NCBI GenBank assembly: GCA_934613185.1 | Contig: CAKTSO010000049.1 | Location: forward strand, 1-12,194 | DNA: 12,194 bases | Origin: an uncultured Clostridia bacterium | GTDB taxonomy: Bacteria; Bacillota; Clostridia; Christensenellales; Maliibacteriaceae | Direction of reading: 5' to 3' | In this document: positions 7,038 to 12,194 of the stretch, one piece after another | How the letters are laid out: the number at the start of each line of letters is the position of its first letter | How positions within the stretch are numbered: the stretch's first letter is position 1 | The notes under the pieces: generated by a model | Told to the model about the DNA's origin: nothing | The model's database searches: none | What the model saw: the letters and a program-made list of their open reading frames with translations, nothing else | Position numbers and translations under genes: made by a program

Positions 7038-7683
7038 ATTGCGATGTTTCGTGCGAACGGAGGATATCTTCTATCAGCACATAGATTTCTGTACTGGGCT
7101 GAAATTCGGTTGTGTGTGGTGCATATCCGGCATTCTGGCAAGTACGTTCCAATTGTTTTGCGTTTTTAATCGCTTCAGGCAGAAGAGCAGCCGTAGCGGC
7201 ATAAATGCCTTGAGCATTTTTGGAATAATTTCGCAAGTATCGTTGAAGCGTTCGCAGAACTTCGTCGTTTGAGTAATACTGTTTGGCGGAAGCTGAAAAA
7301 TGACACAGGAGCCATGTTTCAAAGCAAGGCGCCGATATCAGTATGCGAAAACCATATTTGTTCGCGATGTCGTCAGCCTTAGAAATCAGTGCATTGCGCG
7401 TGGAATTGAAATCGGCGTCGATCAGACAATAGGCTTTATCATCATCTTCGTCAAAAGTGTTGTCGTTAAATATCTGCTCCATTGACGAAGCGATTTGAAC
7501 GGGATCGGTGTAATTGCCGGGAACGAACCGGAAACAGACATCTAACGCCTGTCCCATATCGCGGAAGTAATGCGTTTCGGTTTTATTGTCGCCTTCCGTG
7601 GCCAGCCAGAAGATCTTTCTTCGTTTGCGTTGTCCGGAATTGCGGCGTTTCGCGCGATAACCGGCTTGCGATCTCATTGCCAT
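7036..7683 (-). CDS. RloB-like TOPRIM-type protein, second gene of an RloAB/AbiL-like defence module
   Basis: A 215-aa protein with the pattern of the RloB/AbiLii family. A basic N-terminus (to ~23) precedes a TOPRIM-like start FWLATEGDNKTETHYF, with candidate metal ligands Glu30 and Glu36. CLIDADFN gives the DxD pair Asp89/Asp91. The family signature ISAPCFETWLLCHF (116-129) follows, and FQPSTEIY (195-201) lies near the C-terminus. TOPRIM folds bind Mg2+ and cut or relax nucleic acid; in related ATPase plus TOPRIM systems this protein is the toxic effector released on phage infection. That role here is inference. It overlaps the upstream ATPase gene by 10 nt. GGAGGA inside the ATPase gene lies ~10 nt before ATG 7683; a second in-frame ATG at 7677 makes an ATGA overlap but is farther from it. 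Base composition is lower in GC than the integrase, consistent with separate acquisition. Confidence 0.85.
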   Translation of the reverse strand: MAMRSQAGYRAKRRNSGQRKRRKIFWLATEGDNKTETHYFRDMGQALDVCFRFVPGNYTDPVQIASSMEQIFNDNTFDEDDDKAYCLIDADFNSTRNALISKADDIANKYGFRILISAPCFETWLLCHFSASAKQYYSNDEVLRTLQRYLRNYSKNAQGIYAATAALLPEAIKNAKQLERTCQNAGYAPHTTEFQPSTEIYVLIEDILRSHETSQ

Positions 7684-8939
7684 AAGATAGGATCCTCCGA
7701 AATATCGGGAATGGAACCGTAACGCCCGAGCAAATAGGCCTTCCTCACGTTTTCCTGCTTGCGCGGAGAGAATTCGTCGAGCGAATACAGCTCCGAAACT
7801 CCTGTTTTACGATCTTTTTCAACAAAATAGATTTGATCCCGACGCAGATTCTTCAATGACATCAACACCATGGAGTGTGAAGAAACGATAAGCTGCGCGT
7901 GTTTTTTGTTGATCGATGGATTGTTGAACAGCCCGAACAGATATACCACGAGCATGGGATGCATGCTGGCGTCAAACTCGTCAATGCAGACGGTTTCTCC
8001 AATATCCAAAGCTCTTTTGAGAATTGGAGAGAAGCAGAACAGGTTGATTGTACCGTTTGATTCATCTTCAAGGCTGAGCCTGTATTGATGTTTTTCTTTT
8101 CCGTCATCAATGGTATGGATGGTTTCGATATGGAAAGCCTTGTTTGAAGTCGGCGGCAGCGTTGAAAAAATGTTGCGCAGCGGCGTCGGGAGTTGTTCGA
8201 CGGGAACTTCTTCCGATTTGAATTCGTAATTGTCGATGCTGATATCCGCTTCATGCAAAATGTTATTGGTGAAGCGTTTTAAAGAATTGTCTTCATCAGC
8301 TTCGAATTTGGACGCCATCTGTACCAGAAGGCCTTTGTTGGGCGTCGGATATGTATTGATGTTCTGCTGCAGCCAAAGAAAAGGTATTTTTGTCGATTCG
8401 CAATTCCACATGGTAGCAGTGGCCAGGAACAACTTGTTATCGGTATTGCGTTCTTCAACGGGCTTGAATTCTCGCCTGCGTGCAGCCGAAGTGTAGTGAA
8501 AGTCTTTGGAAGACGTTCTTTCGAAAATGGTAGAAGGCTTTGAAGTGTTATAGACGTAAAGATACTCTTTTGTGACGGCTTTTTGAGTGGCAGAAAAACC
8601 ATACACATATTTTTTCCCGTCCGCAATGAAGACAAATTCAAAGGAAGTCGGGATTTCGGCATAATTCTGTGCGAAGCGATAGGGGACAATAAAAGAAAGC
8701 GGTTCGCCCACCTGAATCGTATTGGATTGCCGAATCGTTAAGATAGCAGCAGTAAGCGCATGAAATAAATTGCTTTTCCCGGCGGCATTGGCACCAAAGA
8801 TTGCAATCGAATTCAAACAACGATCCTTTTCAAGAACCGTAATGTTATTGGGCAGCTCGCTGTCGACAGACGCCTCCAAAGACAGGACGGCACGATTCTT
8901 GAAAGACTTGAAATTTTCAACAGAAAATTGTAAGAGCAT
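7674..8939 (-). CDS. AAA_15-type ATPase (RloA/AbiLi-like), first gene of the defence module
   Basis: A 421-aa ABC/SMC-like ATPase of the AAA_15/AAA_21 group, usual length for RloA/AbiLi proteins. It begins with the typical FSVENFKSFKNRAVLSLEA strand. Walker A is GANAAGKS (49-56), a degenerate ABC signature ESNGT lies at 293-297, Walker B is ETVCIDEFDAS (315-325) with Asp320/Glu321, and a switch histidine His355 sits in IVSSHS. The C-terminus YLLGRYGSIPDI is characteristic of the family. No extra nuclease domain is fused, unlike OLD proteins; that activity is supplied in trans by the RloB-like partner encoded next with a 10-nt overlap. The pairing is that of the lactococcal AbiL abortive-infection system and, more distantly, of PARIS (AriA/AriB). 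The start ATG has AAAGGGGGG about 7 nt upstream. A good promoter lies 24 nt upstream of the start. Confidence 0.9.
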   Translation of the reverse strand: MLLQFSVENFKSFKNRAVLSLEASVDSELPNNITVLEKDRCLNSIAIFGANAAGKSNLFHALTAAILTIRQSNTIQVGEPLSFIVPYRFAQNYAEIPTSFEFVFIADGKKYVYGFSATQKAVTKEYLYVYNTSKPSTIFERTSSKDFHYTSAARRREFKPVEERNTDNKLFLATATMWNCESTKIPFLWLQQNINTYPTPNKGLLVQMASKFEADEDNSLKRFTNNILHEADISIDNYEFKSEEVPVEQLPTPLRNIFSTLPPTSNKAFHIETIHTIDDGKEKHQYRLSLEDESNGTINLFCFSPILKRALDIGETVCIDEFDASMHPMLVVYLFGLFNNPSINKKHAQLIVSSHSMVLMSLKNLRRDQIYFVEKDRKTGVSELYSLDEFSPRKQENVRKAYLLGRYGSIPDISEDPILWQ

Positions 8940-8962
8940 AAAATGCCCCCCTTTCTGATGAT

Positions 8963-8991
8963 ATTATATCCGCATATATTGCCAATATCAA
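8963..8991 (-). promoter_or_regulatory. Strong sigma-A-type promoter of the RloAB/AbiL-like module
   Basis: On the - strand TTGATA (8991-8986) and a consensus TATAAT (8968-8963) are separated by exactly 17 bp, with the ATPase start codon 24 nt downstream of the -10 box. The -10 box lies inside the near-palindrome GATATTATATC (8960-8970). This gives the two defence genes expression independent of the repressor operon. Confidence 0.7.
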
Positions 8992-9055
8992 TAAATATTA
9001 AATCAATACTTGAAAAAATAATGCAAAATTGATAAAAATAAATACAAATATTGGC
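8981..9055. repeat. Inverted repeat GCCAATAT / ATATTGGC upstream of the defence promoter
   Basis: GCCAATAT at 8981-8988, overlapping the -35 element, and its inverted copy ATATTGGC at 9048-9055 flank about 60 bp of very AT-rich DNA. Possible protein-binding sites or a DNA-bending region; no known regulator is recognised. Chance is possible given the AT richness. Confidence 0.3.
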
Positions 9056-9092
9056 GTTTTGCGAATCAAATTAGAGAGTGAAGTGTGCGTCC

Positions 9093-9146
9093 TCACACCC
9101 TCTTCGAGGTAAACCCGACGGCTTTGCCGAGGATGCGGATGGCGTC
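9093..9146 (-). pseudogene. Remnant of an S24/LexA-like repressor C-terminus
   Basis: In one - strand frame this reads DAIRILGKAVGFTSKRV and stop. It resembles the last strand and tail of S24-family repressors, and parallels THIRIIGVVVQSITDIT at the end of the intact repressor at 10397-11035. No start, HTH or catalytic residues accompany it, because the zinc-ribbon gene ends in another frame at its 5' edge. The simplest reading is a leftover of a second repressor truncated when the zinc-ribbon gene arrived. It is short, so chance resemblance is not excluded. Confidence 0.4.
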
Positions 9147-10323
9147 AGAACTGAAGCTGCCAGGGAGAGACGACGACGCGATAGTCGGCGACCCGGTCGA
9201 GCGTGATCTCGTCGAAGCTGAAGGCGCTGCTCATTTCAAAGCTGGTGGAATCGCCGTCTTCGAGCGCGTCGAGGCTCGTTCCGATCACGCCGATCGGCGT
9301 GCCGTCGGCGTCGAACAAAACGGCGTCGGCGCGAAGCGAGGTCTGTTCTTCACCGGTGTTGTTTTGGGCGCGGCCGAGAATGCAGACGCCGTCCCATGCG
9401 TCGGTCGTGATGGAAAGGTCGGACACGGCGAGGCGGACGGGAGAAAGATAGGATTCCTTGACGTTCAGATCCGCTTTGAGTGTGTATTCGTCCTCGGGCG
9501 TGATGTTGTTGACCGTAGAACCGGCGCAGTAGAAATATCCCTTTTCACCGGGCGCGATGACATCGGGCATGGTGGAGATAAAATCGCAGGTGGAAATCAG
9601 AGAACCGTCCGCGCGTTCGAAATCAAATGCGGAAGAGGCGAGATAGAGGTTTTTGCTGCCGGTATTGGTGATTTCGCAGAGAATATCGCAGGCCGTATTG
9701 CCGATGGAATTGACGTAGACGCGGCTCGTCTGATAGGTGATTTCCCAGGAGACGGGATCGCTCTGCTGCACATGCTGCGTCGCATCGGAAGCGGGCGGTG
9801 CGGCAATGTCCTGCGTGATCGGCACGGGAGTGGCGGCGAGCATGACGCCGAAGAGCACGGTGTAAACAAGGCAAAGCACTACGAAAACGACCAGCGCGGC
9901 GGGCTTCATCTTTTTATTGTCGTTCATGCGGGCGCTCTGGAAGAAGAACACGAGAGAAAACGCCGCCAGCGTGAGAGACCAGAACACGAAGATAAGCGAG
10001 GACGCAAACACGGGCATGCAGAGCACCGCGGCGCCAAAGAAAAGGAACGCCGCCGTCATGCCGGCGCCGCGGGATTTGCGGCCGCAGATGCCCAGAATGC
10101 CCGCCGCGAGCGTCAGCAGCGCGACGAGGCTCCCGGCGCTGTCCGACGGCGCGGTGCCGAAAATCGCGACGGCAAACACGCAGGAGAGAATCCCGAGCAC
10201 GAGCTTGGAGACGGAGGGCTTCGGCGCGGCAGGCTGCTGCGGCTGCTGTGCGATCGCCGTACCGCAATGGTTACAGAAGGTGGAATTGTCGTCGATGGGT
10301 TGGTTGCATTTGGGGCAAAGCAT
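9145..10323 (-). CDS. Zinc-ribbon multi-pass membrane protein with extracytoplasmic C-terminal domain
   Basis: A 392-aa protein of unknown function. It opens with a zinc ribbon, CPKC at 3-6 and CNHC at 17-20, followed by a Q/P-rich linker (26-36). Hydrophobic segments lie near 40-57, 65-80, 90-107, 108-128 and 141-165. Residues ~190-392 are polar and strand-rich (ITNTGSKNLYLASSAFDFE, VIAPGEKGYFYCAG, GRAQNNTGEEQ), resembling the Ig-like extracytoplasmic domains often found behind zinc ribbons in Clostridia (DUF4352 or FxLYD-like); I infer it faces outward. The frame stays open to 10620, but the true start is ATG 10323: AAAGGAG lies 8 nt upstream and the extra ~99 residues would overlap the repressor gene in another frame. 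It follows the repressor on the same strand with a 73-nt gap, so repressor control of this gene is plausible. No known defence protein matches, so its role in the element is open. Confidence 0.85.
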   Translation of the reverse strand: MLCPKCNQPIDDNSTFCNHCGTAIAQQPQQPAAPKPSVSKLVLGILSCVFAVAIFGTAPSDSAGSLVALLTLAAGILGICGRKSRGAGMTAAFLFFGAAVLCMPVFASSLIFVFWSLTLAAFSLVFFFQSARMNDNKKMKPAALVVFVVLCLVYTVLFGVMLAATPVPITQDIAAPPASDATQHVQQSDPVSWEITYQTSRVYVNSIGNTACDILCEITNTGSKNLYLASSAFDFERADGSLISTCDFISTMPDVIAPGEKGYFYCAGSTVNNITPEDEYTLKADLNVKESYLSPVRLAVSDLSITTDAWDGVCILGRAQNNTGEEQTSLRADAVLFDADGTPIGVIGTSLDALEDGDSTSFEMSSAFSFDEITLDRVADYRVVVSPWQLQF

Positions 10324-10396
10324 AGCGGCGACTCCTTTCAAATAGATGGGTTTGGGGAAGATGTGTATTGTGTACCGCGGTGTGCGGTGCGGACAA

Positions 10397-11035
10397 TTAA
10401 GTGATATCCGTGATGGATTGTACGACGACGCCGATGATTCGAATATGCGTTTTACTGGCATCGTAGATCTGCGGATGGTGCGCGGGGGATGCGGATTGCG
10501 GAACCAGCGTGACGGTTGTGCCGTGCTTATAGAAGCGTTTGATTGTGGCGTCTTCGCCGTCGACAAGCACGACAGCGACCTGCCCGTCGTCGGCATAATC
10601 CTGCTTGCGAACGATGACATTATCTCCGTCGTTGATCCCGAGCGCGTTCATCGAATCGCCGCAAACGCGAAGTGCGAAGTATTCGTGGCCGCCGTTGAGG
10701 GTGGTTACGGTGTAGCCGATGATTTGTTCATCGGCGTATAGCGGCAGCCCTGCCGCGACGCGGCCGAGAATCGGGATGCGGCGGACGGGGAGCGCCGGAA
10801 GTGATGAAAGGGGATCAAAGGTAAACTCTGTAGCGTCGTCCATTCCCATTAAATAGGCAGGCGAAACATTTAAGGCATTTGCAAGTTTGTCAATAATATC
10901 CCGCTTTAAGTTGACGACAAGTCCCTTTTCATATTTATAAATAGCGGCTTTTTTTACGCCAACAAGATTTCCGAGCTCTTCTTGTGATAGTCCTTTTGCC
11001 AAACGTAACGATTTGATTCGGTCTCCGATAGTCAT
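10397..11035 (-). CDS. LexA/CI-like HTH repressor with S24 self-cleavage domain
   Basis: Element repressor, 212 aa. Residues 1-65 form an XRE/HTH_3 DNA-binding domain with helix-turn-helix LSQEELGNLVGVKKAAIYKYEKG (16-38). Residues ~85-205 form an S24 LexA-like domain: predicted autocleavage at Ala95-Gly96 in GRVAAGLP, nucleophile Ser128 in CGDSMNALG and base Lys166 in DATIKRFY. Self-cleavage after RecA activation would link element induction to DNA damage, as for lambda CI and SOS-controlled ICE repressors. The frame is open up to 11113, but ATG 11035 is the start: it has AAGGGA upstream, begins with MTIGDRIKSLR as in the family, and the longer version would run across its own promoter. It is divergent from the Cro-like gene, with operator-like sites between them, so autoregulation is likely. 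Confidence 0.93.
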   Translation of the reverse strand: MTIGDRIKSLRLAKGLSQEELGNLVGVKKAAIYKYEKGLVVNLKRDIIDKLANALNVSPAYLMGMDDATEFTFDPLSSLPALPVRRIPILGRVAAGLPLYADEQIIGYTVTTLNGGHEYFALRVCGDSMNALGINDGDNVIVRKQDYADDGQVAVVLVDGEDATIKRFYKHGTTVTLVPQSASPAHHPQIYDASKTHIRIIGVVVQSITDIT

Positions 11036-11057
11036 GAAAAACGTCCCTTCAATTTGA

Positions 11058-11065
11058 AGTATCTT
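11058..11065 (-). promoter_or_regulatory. Operator half-site just downstream of the repressor -10 box
   Basis: AAGTATCT on the + strand, giving AGATACTT on the repressor's coding strand, shares the TATCTT half-site with the sites at 11141 and 11386. It lies at the expected transcription start of the repressor gene, which fits negative autoregulation. Confidence 0.35.
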
Positions 11066-11066
11066 A

Positions 11067-11095
11067 ATAATAGCATGGTTAATACAAAAATACAA
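11067..11095 (-). promoter_or_regulatory. Promoter of the LexA/CI-like repressor gene
   Basis: On the - strand TTGTAT (11095-11090) and TATTAT (11072-11067) are separated by 17 bp, with the start codon 31 nt downstream of the -10 box. Confidence 0.6.
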
Positions 11096-11106
11096 GAAAA
11101 AATATC

Positions 11107-11135
11107 TTGACAAGACGCGATGGATAGAATATCAT
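11107..11135 (+). promoter_or_regulatory. Promoter of the Cro-like gene
   Basis: A consensus TTGACA at 11107-11112 and TATCAT at 11130-11135 are separated by 17 bp. A half-site TATCTT overlaps the -35 box (11103-11108) and the palindrome at 11141-11155 covers the transcription start, so the repressor could block this promoter directly. Confidence 0.65.
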
Positions 11136-11140
11136 TGGAG

Positions 11141-11155
11141 TATCTTAAAAAGATT
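11141..11155. promoter_or_regulatory. Operator-like palindrome at the Cro-like gene transcription start
   Basis: TATCTTAAAAAGATT contains the perfect inverted repeat ATCTT-AAA-AAGAT. Nearly the same sequence recurs at 11386-11400. It lies between the -10 box and the ribosome binding site of the Cro-like gene. Candidate binding site of the S24 repressor and/or the Cro-like protein; inferred from position and repetition. Confidence 0.5.
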
Positions 11156-11168
11156 CGAAGGGGCGGTG

Positions 11169-11393
11169 ATGAAAGTGAACAAGAATCTGCTGATGAGCGT
11201 ATTGAAAAAGTACGGTCAAACACAAAAGGAATTGGCGTCCCTGCTTGGGCTTTCGCTGTCCAGAACAAATGCGAAAATCAACGAAAAGCAGGGAGCGCAG
11301 TTTACACAAATTGAGATCATGACGATCAAAGAACGCTATGGCTTGTCCGCTCAGGAAGTAGACAGTATTTTTTTTGATCGCAAAGTATCCTAA
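11169..11393 (+). CDS. Small Cro-like HTH protein (phage DUF739-type regulator)
   Basis: A 74-aa DNA-binding protein, the size of phage Cro-like regulators. A helix-turn-helix lies at ~18-40 (TQKELASLLGLSLSRTNAKIN), followed by FTQIEIMTIKERYGLSAQEV and a C-terminal IFFDRKVS, all typical of the small DUF739/XRE regulators found beside CI-like repressors in clostridial phages. It is transcribed divergently from the S24 repressor and would favour the lytic or excision state. AAGGGG lies about 5 nt before ATG 11169; a GTG at 11166 is in frame directly before it and could serve instead. The stop codon lies inside the second operator-like palindrome. Confidence 0.85.
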   Translation: MKVNKNLLMSVLKKYGQTQKELASLLGLSLSRTNAKINEKQGAQFTQIEIMTIKERYGLSAQEVDSIFFDRKVS

Positions 11394-11400
11394 AAAGATA
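11386..11400. promoter_or_regulatory. Second operator-like palindrome at the end of the Cro-like gene
   Basis: TATCCTAAAAAGATA differs from the first palindrome by only two bases and has TATC/GATA arms. It spans the stop codon of the Cro-like gene and precedes the small ORFs. It may be an extra repressor site for looping or for a downstream promoter. Confidence 0.45.
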
Positions 11401-11434
11401 TTTTGAACAATAAGTACAACGTGGAGGTGAACCC

Positions 11435-11464
11435 ATGCCGCCCTCGCGTGGGAAAGGAGGGTAG
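11435..11464 (+). CDS. Nine-residue leader-like ORF
   Basis: ATG followed by eight codons and TAG encodes MPPSRGKGG. It has an excellent ribosome binding site, GGAGGTGAACCC directly before the ATG, and its last codons (AAA GGA GGG) are themselves the ribosome binding site of the next small ORF. The arrangement suggests translational coupling or a leader peptide. There is no protein-level evidence that it is more than that. Confidence 0.35.
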   Translation: MPPSRGKGG

Positions 11465-11469
11465 TTCCA

Positions 11470-11562
11470 ATGACCCTTGCGGAAATGGCAATCATCATCA
11501 GCATCGGCGTGATCGTATTCAACGTCGCGCGGATCGTAGCGATGCTGATCTGGAGACGTTAG
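11470..11562 (+). CDS. 30-residue hydrophobic peptide, possibly holin-like or toxin-like
   Basis: ATG at 11470 follows AAAGGAGG by about 10 nt and encodes a 30-aa peptide: short polar start (MTLAEM), one hydrophobic helix (AIIISIGVIVFNVARIVAML) and a basic end (IWRR). A single membrane span with a positive tail is the form of small holin-like toxins of Firmicutes phages, whose sequences also begin MxxxE. The family match is by eye only. The gene stops 2 nt before the stop of the convergent membrane protein gene, and it sits directly downstream of the Cro-like regulator, so it is probably part of the Cro-side early transcript. Confidence 0.5.
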   Translation: MTLAEMAIIISIGVIVFNVARIVAMLIWRR

Positions 11563-11564
11563 AG

Positions 11565-12032
11565 TTAACGAAACATGGAAAAATGCTTGCGACTGGAGTC
11601 TTTTTGTAAATCGAAAAGCTCTGAGCGCATGGCGTCAACGCAGGCGCAATAGGATTGGTAAACTTGTTTGTTGGTGTCGGCGTCGCCAGCAAAGTAAAAC
11701 GTATGCATGGTAACGATGTACTTTTCGACAAGCGAAGCGGTGGGAGGATCACAGAGAACCAGTGCTGCGTGTGCATCTCCCATTAGAGCATAAAAATGTG
11801 AGATCGGAATCGAAACGTTATCTTCGGGATTAAACCGTGCGAAGAAGACAGAAAAGGAACGGGAAAACGTTGCATATGCTTCACGCTTAGCCGTGAGCAG
11901 AATTTCATTGCTGGATTGGCGCAAAGCAGTTGTACGGTTCATCTTGCAAGCAATGAAGTTACCAAAAGCAGTTGAAATGAGGGCGATAAAAGCCAAGATT
12001 ACAGACAAGTAATTGGGATCGAAAGATTCCAT
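11565..12032 (-). CDS. Single-TM hypothetical protein in opposite orientation
   Basis: A 155-aa protein of unknown function. Residues ~8-28 (LSVILAFIALISTAFGNFIAC) form one membrane helix; the rest is polar and helical (SSNEILLTAKREAYATFSRSF) and likely cytoplasmic, ending in a basic stretch. The frame is open to 12077, but ATG 12032 is chosen because AAAGGAG lies 9 nt upstream. The longer form would start upstream of that site and run across the -10 box. It faces the + strand genes around it and has its own extended -10 promoter, the layout of a moron or cargo gene in a phage-like element. N-terminal TM plus helical tail is seen in some exclusion or accessory proteins, but no specific function can be assigned. 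Confidence 0.7.
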   Translation of the reverse strand: MESFDPNYLSVILAFIALISTAFGNFIACKMNRTTALRQSSNEILLTAKREAYATFSRSFSVFFARFNPEDNVSIPISHFYALMGDAHAALVLCDPPTASLVEKYIVTMHTFYFAGDADTNKQVYQSYCACVDAMRSELFDLQKDSSRKHFSMFR

Positions 12033-12065
12033 GGTTATATTCTCCTTTGCTTCGATATTGAAGAG

Positions 12066-12074
12066 AGTATACCA
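12066..12074 (-). promoter_or_regulatory. Extended -10 promoter of the single-TM protein gene
   Basis: On the - strand TGGTATACT provides a TGn extension and a TATACT -10 box 33 nt upstream of ATG 12032. There is no good -35 box, which extended -10 promoters tolerate. The element partly overlaps the leader of the right-edge ORF on the other strand. Confidence 0.45.
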
Positions 12075-12095
12075 CAAAACAGAAAGGAGGACCCC

Positions 12096-12194
12096 ATGCC
12101 GCTGCTGTTTTGGCTCTTAACGGGTACGGGCGCTGTGCTGGTCACGGTCGGATATGTCCTGATCTTCAAAGGCTACTACGAAGTGGGGCAGATC
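12096..12194 (+). CDS. Start of a hydrophobic small protein ORF (cut by the window edge)
   Basis: The ATG follows AGAAAGGAGG with 5-6 nt spacing and opens a frame that remains open for 33 codons to the end of the window: MPLLFWLLTGTGAVLVTVGY and on to VLIFKGYYEVGQI. The N-terminus is a membrane helix or signal anchor. The initiation region (GGAGGACCCCATGCCGC) resembles that of the nine-codon ORF at 11435. The product cannot be named without the rest. Confidence 0.55.
   Translation, partial: MPLLFWLLTGTGAVLVTVGYVLIFKGYYEVGQI

Noticed and set aside
9085..10404. Long + strand open frame (439 codons)
   Set aside because: It is antisense to the zinc-ribbon gene, has a low-complexity arginine/histidine/glutamate-rich translation, lacks a ribosome binding site, and matches no domain.
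10324..10620. N-terminal extension of the zinc-ribbon protein by ~99 residues
   Set aside because: It would overlap the repressor gene in another frame, and a good ribosome binding site is present before ATG 10323.
11403..11609. + strand open frame (68 codons) with TTG start
   Set aside because: It covers the 30-residue hydrophobic ORF in a different frame, has no ribosome binding site at its start and gives no plausible protein.
1..12194. CRISPR array or insertion sequence
   Set aside because: No regularly spaced repeats, no transposase and no terminal inverted repeats were seen.

Overview
The window reads as a chromosome segment of a Gram-positive, fairly GC-rich, probably gut-associated Clostridia-like bacterium (Bacillota). 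The reasons are strong AGGAGG-type ribosome binding sites, a lipoprotein with internalin-like leucine-rich repeats, a split transketolase next to an RbsA/RbsC-type sugar ABC transporter, and a clostridial-style tRNA-targeted integrative element. Species cannot be named from the sequence alone. Left part (1-5755), ordinary chromosome, all on the + strand: the 3' half of a sugar ABC transporter ATPase (RbsA type) overlaps its permease (RbsC type) by one base. A terminator-like hairpin and a structured leader follow, then the two subunits of a split transketolase, which probably act on the sugar brought in by the transporter. After a strong terminator comes a lone gene for a secreted lipoprotein with about a dozen leucine-rich repeats and a C-terminal transglutaminase-like domain with an intact Cys-His-Asp triad, closed by its own terminator. 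Junction (5767-5826): a perfect hairpin lies beside the last ~22 nt of a tRNA gene (T-loop, T-stem 3' strand, acceptor 3' strand, discriminator) on the - strand, with no 5' tRNA body. This is what remains at one end of an element integrated into a tRNA 3' end. Right part (about 5805 to beyond 12194), integrative element (prophage, ICE or satellite): a tyrosine integrase is followed by a visibly more AT-rich two-gene module encoding an AAA_15-type ATPase and an RloB-type TOPRIM-like protein. This is the composition of RloAB/AbiL abortive-infection systems, and it has its own well-formed promoter. Next come a zinc-ribbon membrane protein, a LexA/CI-like S24 repressor, and a divergent small Cro-like HTH protein. 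The two regulators face each other across an intergenic region with back-to-back promoters and repeated TATCTT/AAGATA operator-like sites, which looks like a genetic switch. Beyond the Cro-like gene are a 9-codon ORF coupled to a 30-residue hydrophobic peptide, an oppositely oriented single-TM protein with its own promoter, and the start of another hydrophobic + strand ORF cut by the window edge. The other element end, with the complete tRNA, is not in the window. The least explained items are a short leftover S24-repressor C-terminus downstream of the zinc-ribbon gene, the zinc-ribbon protein between defence module and repressor, and the small hydrophobic ORFs next to the Cro-like gene.
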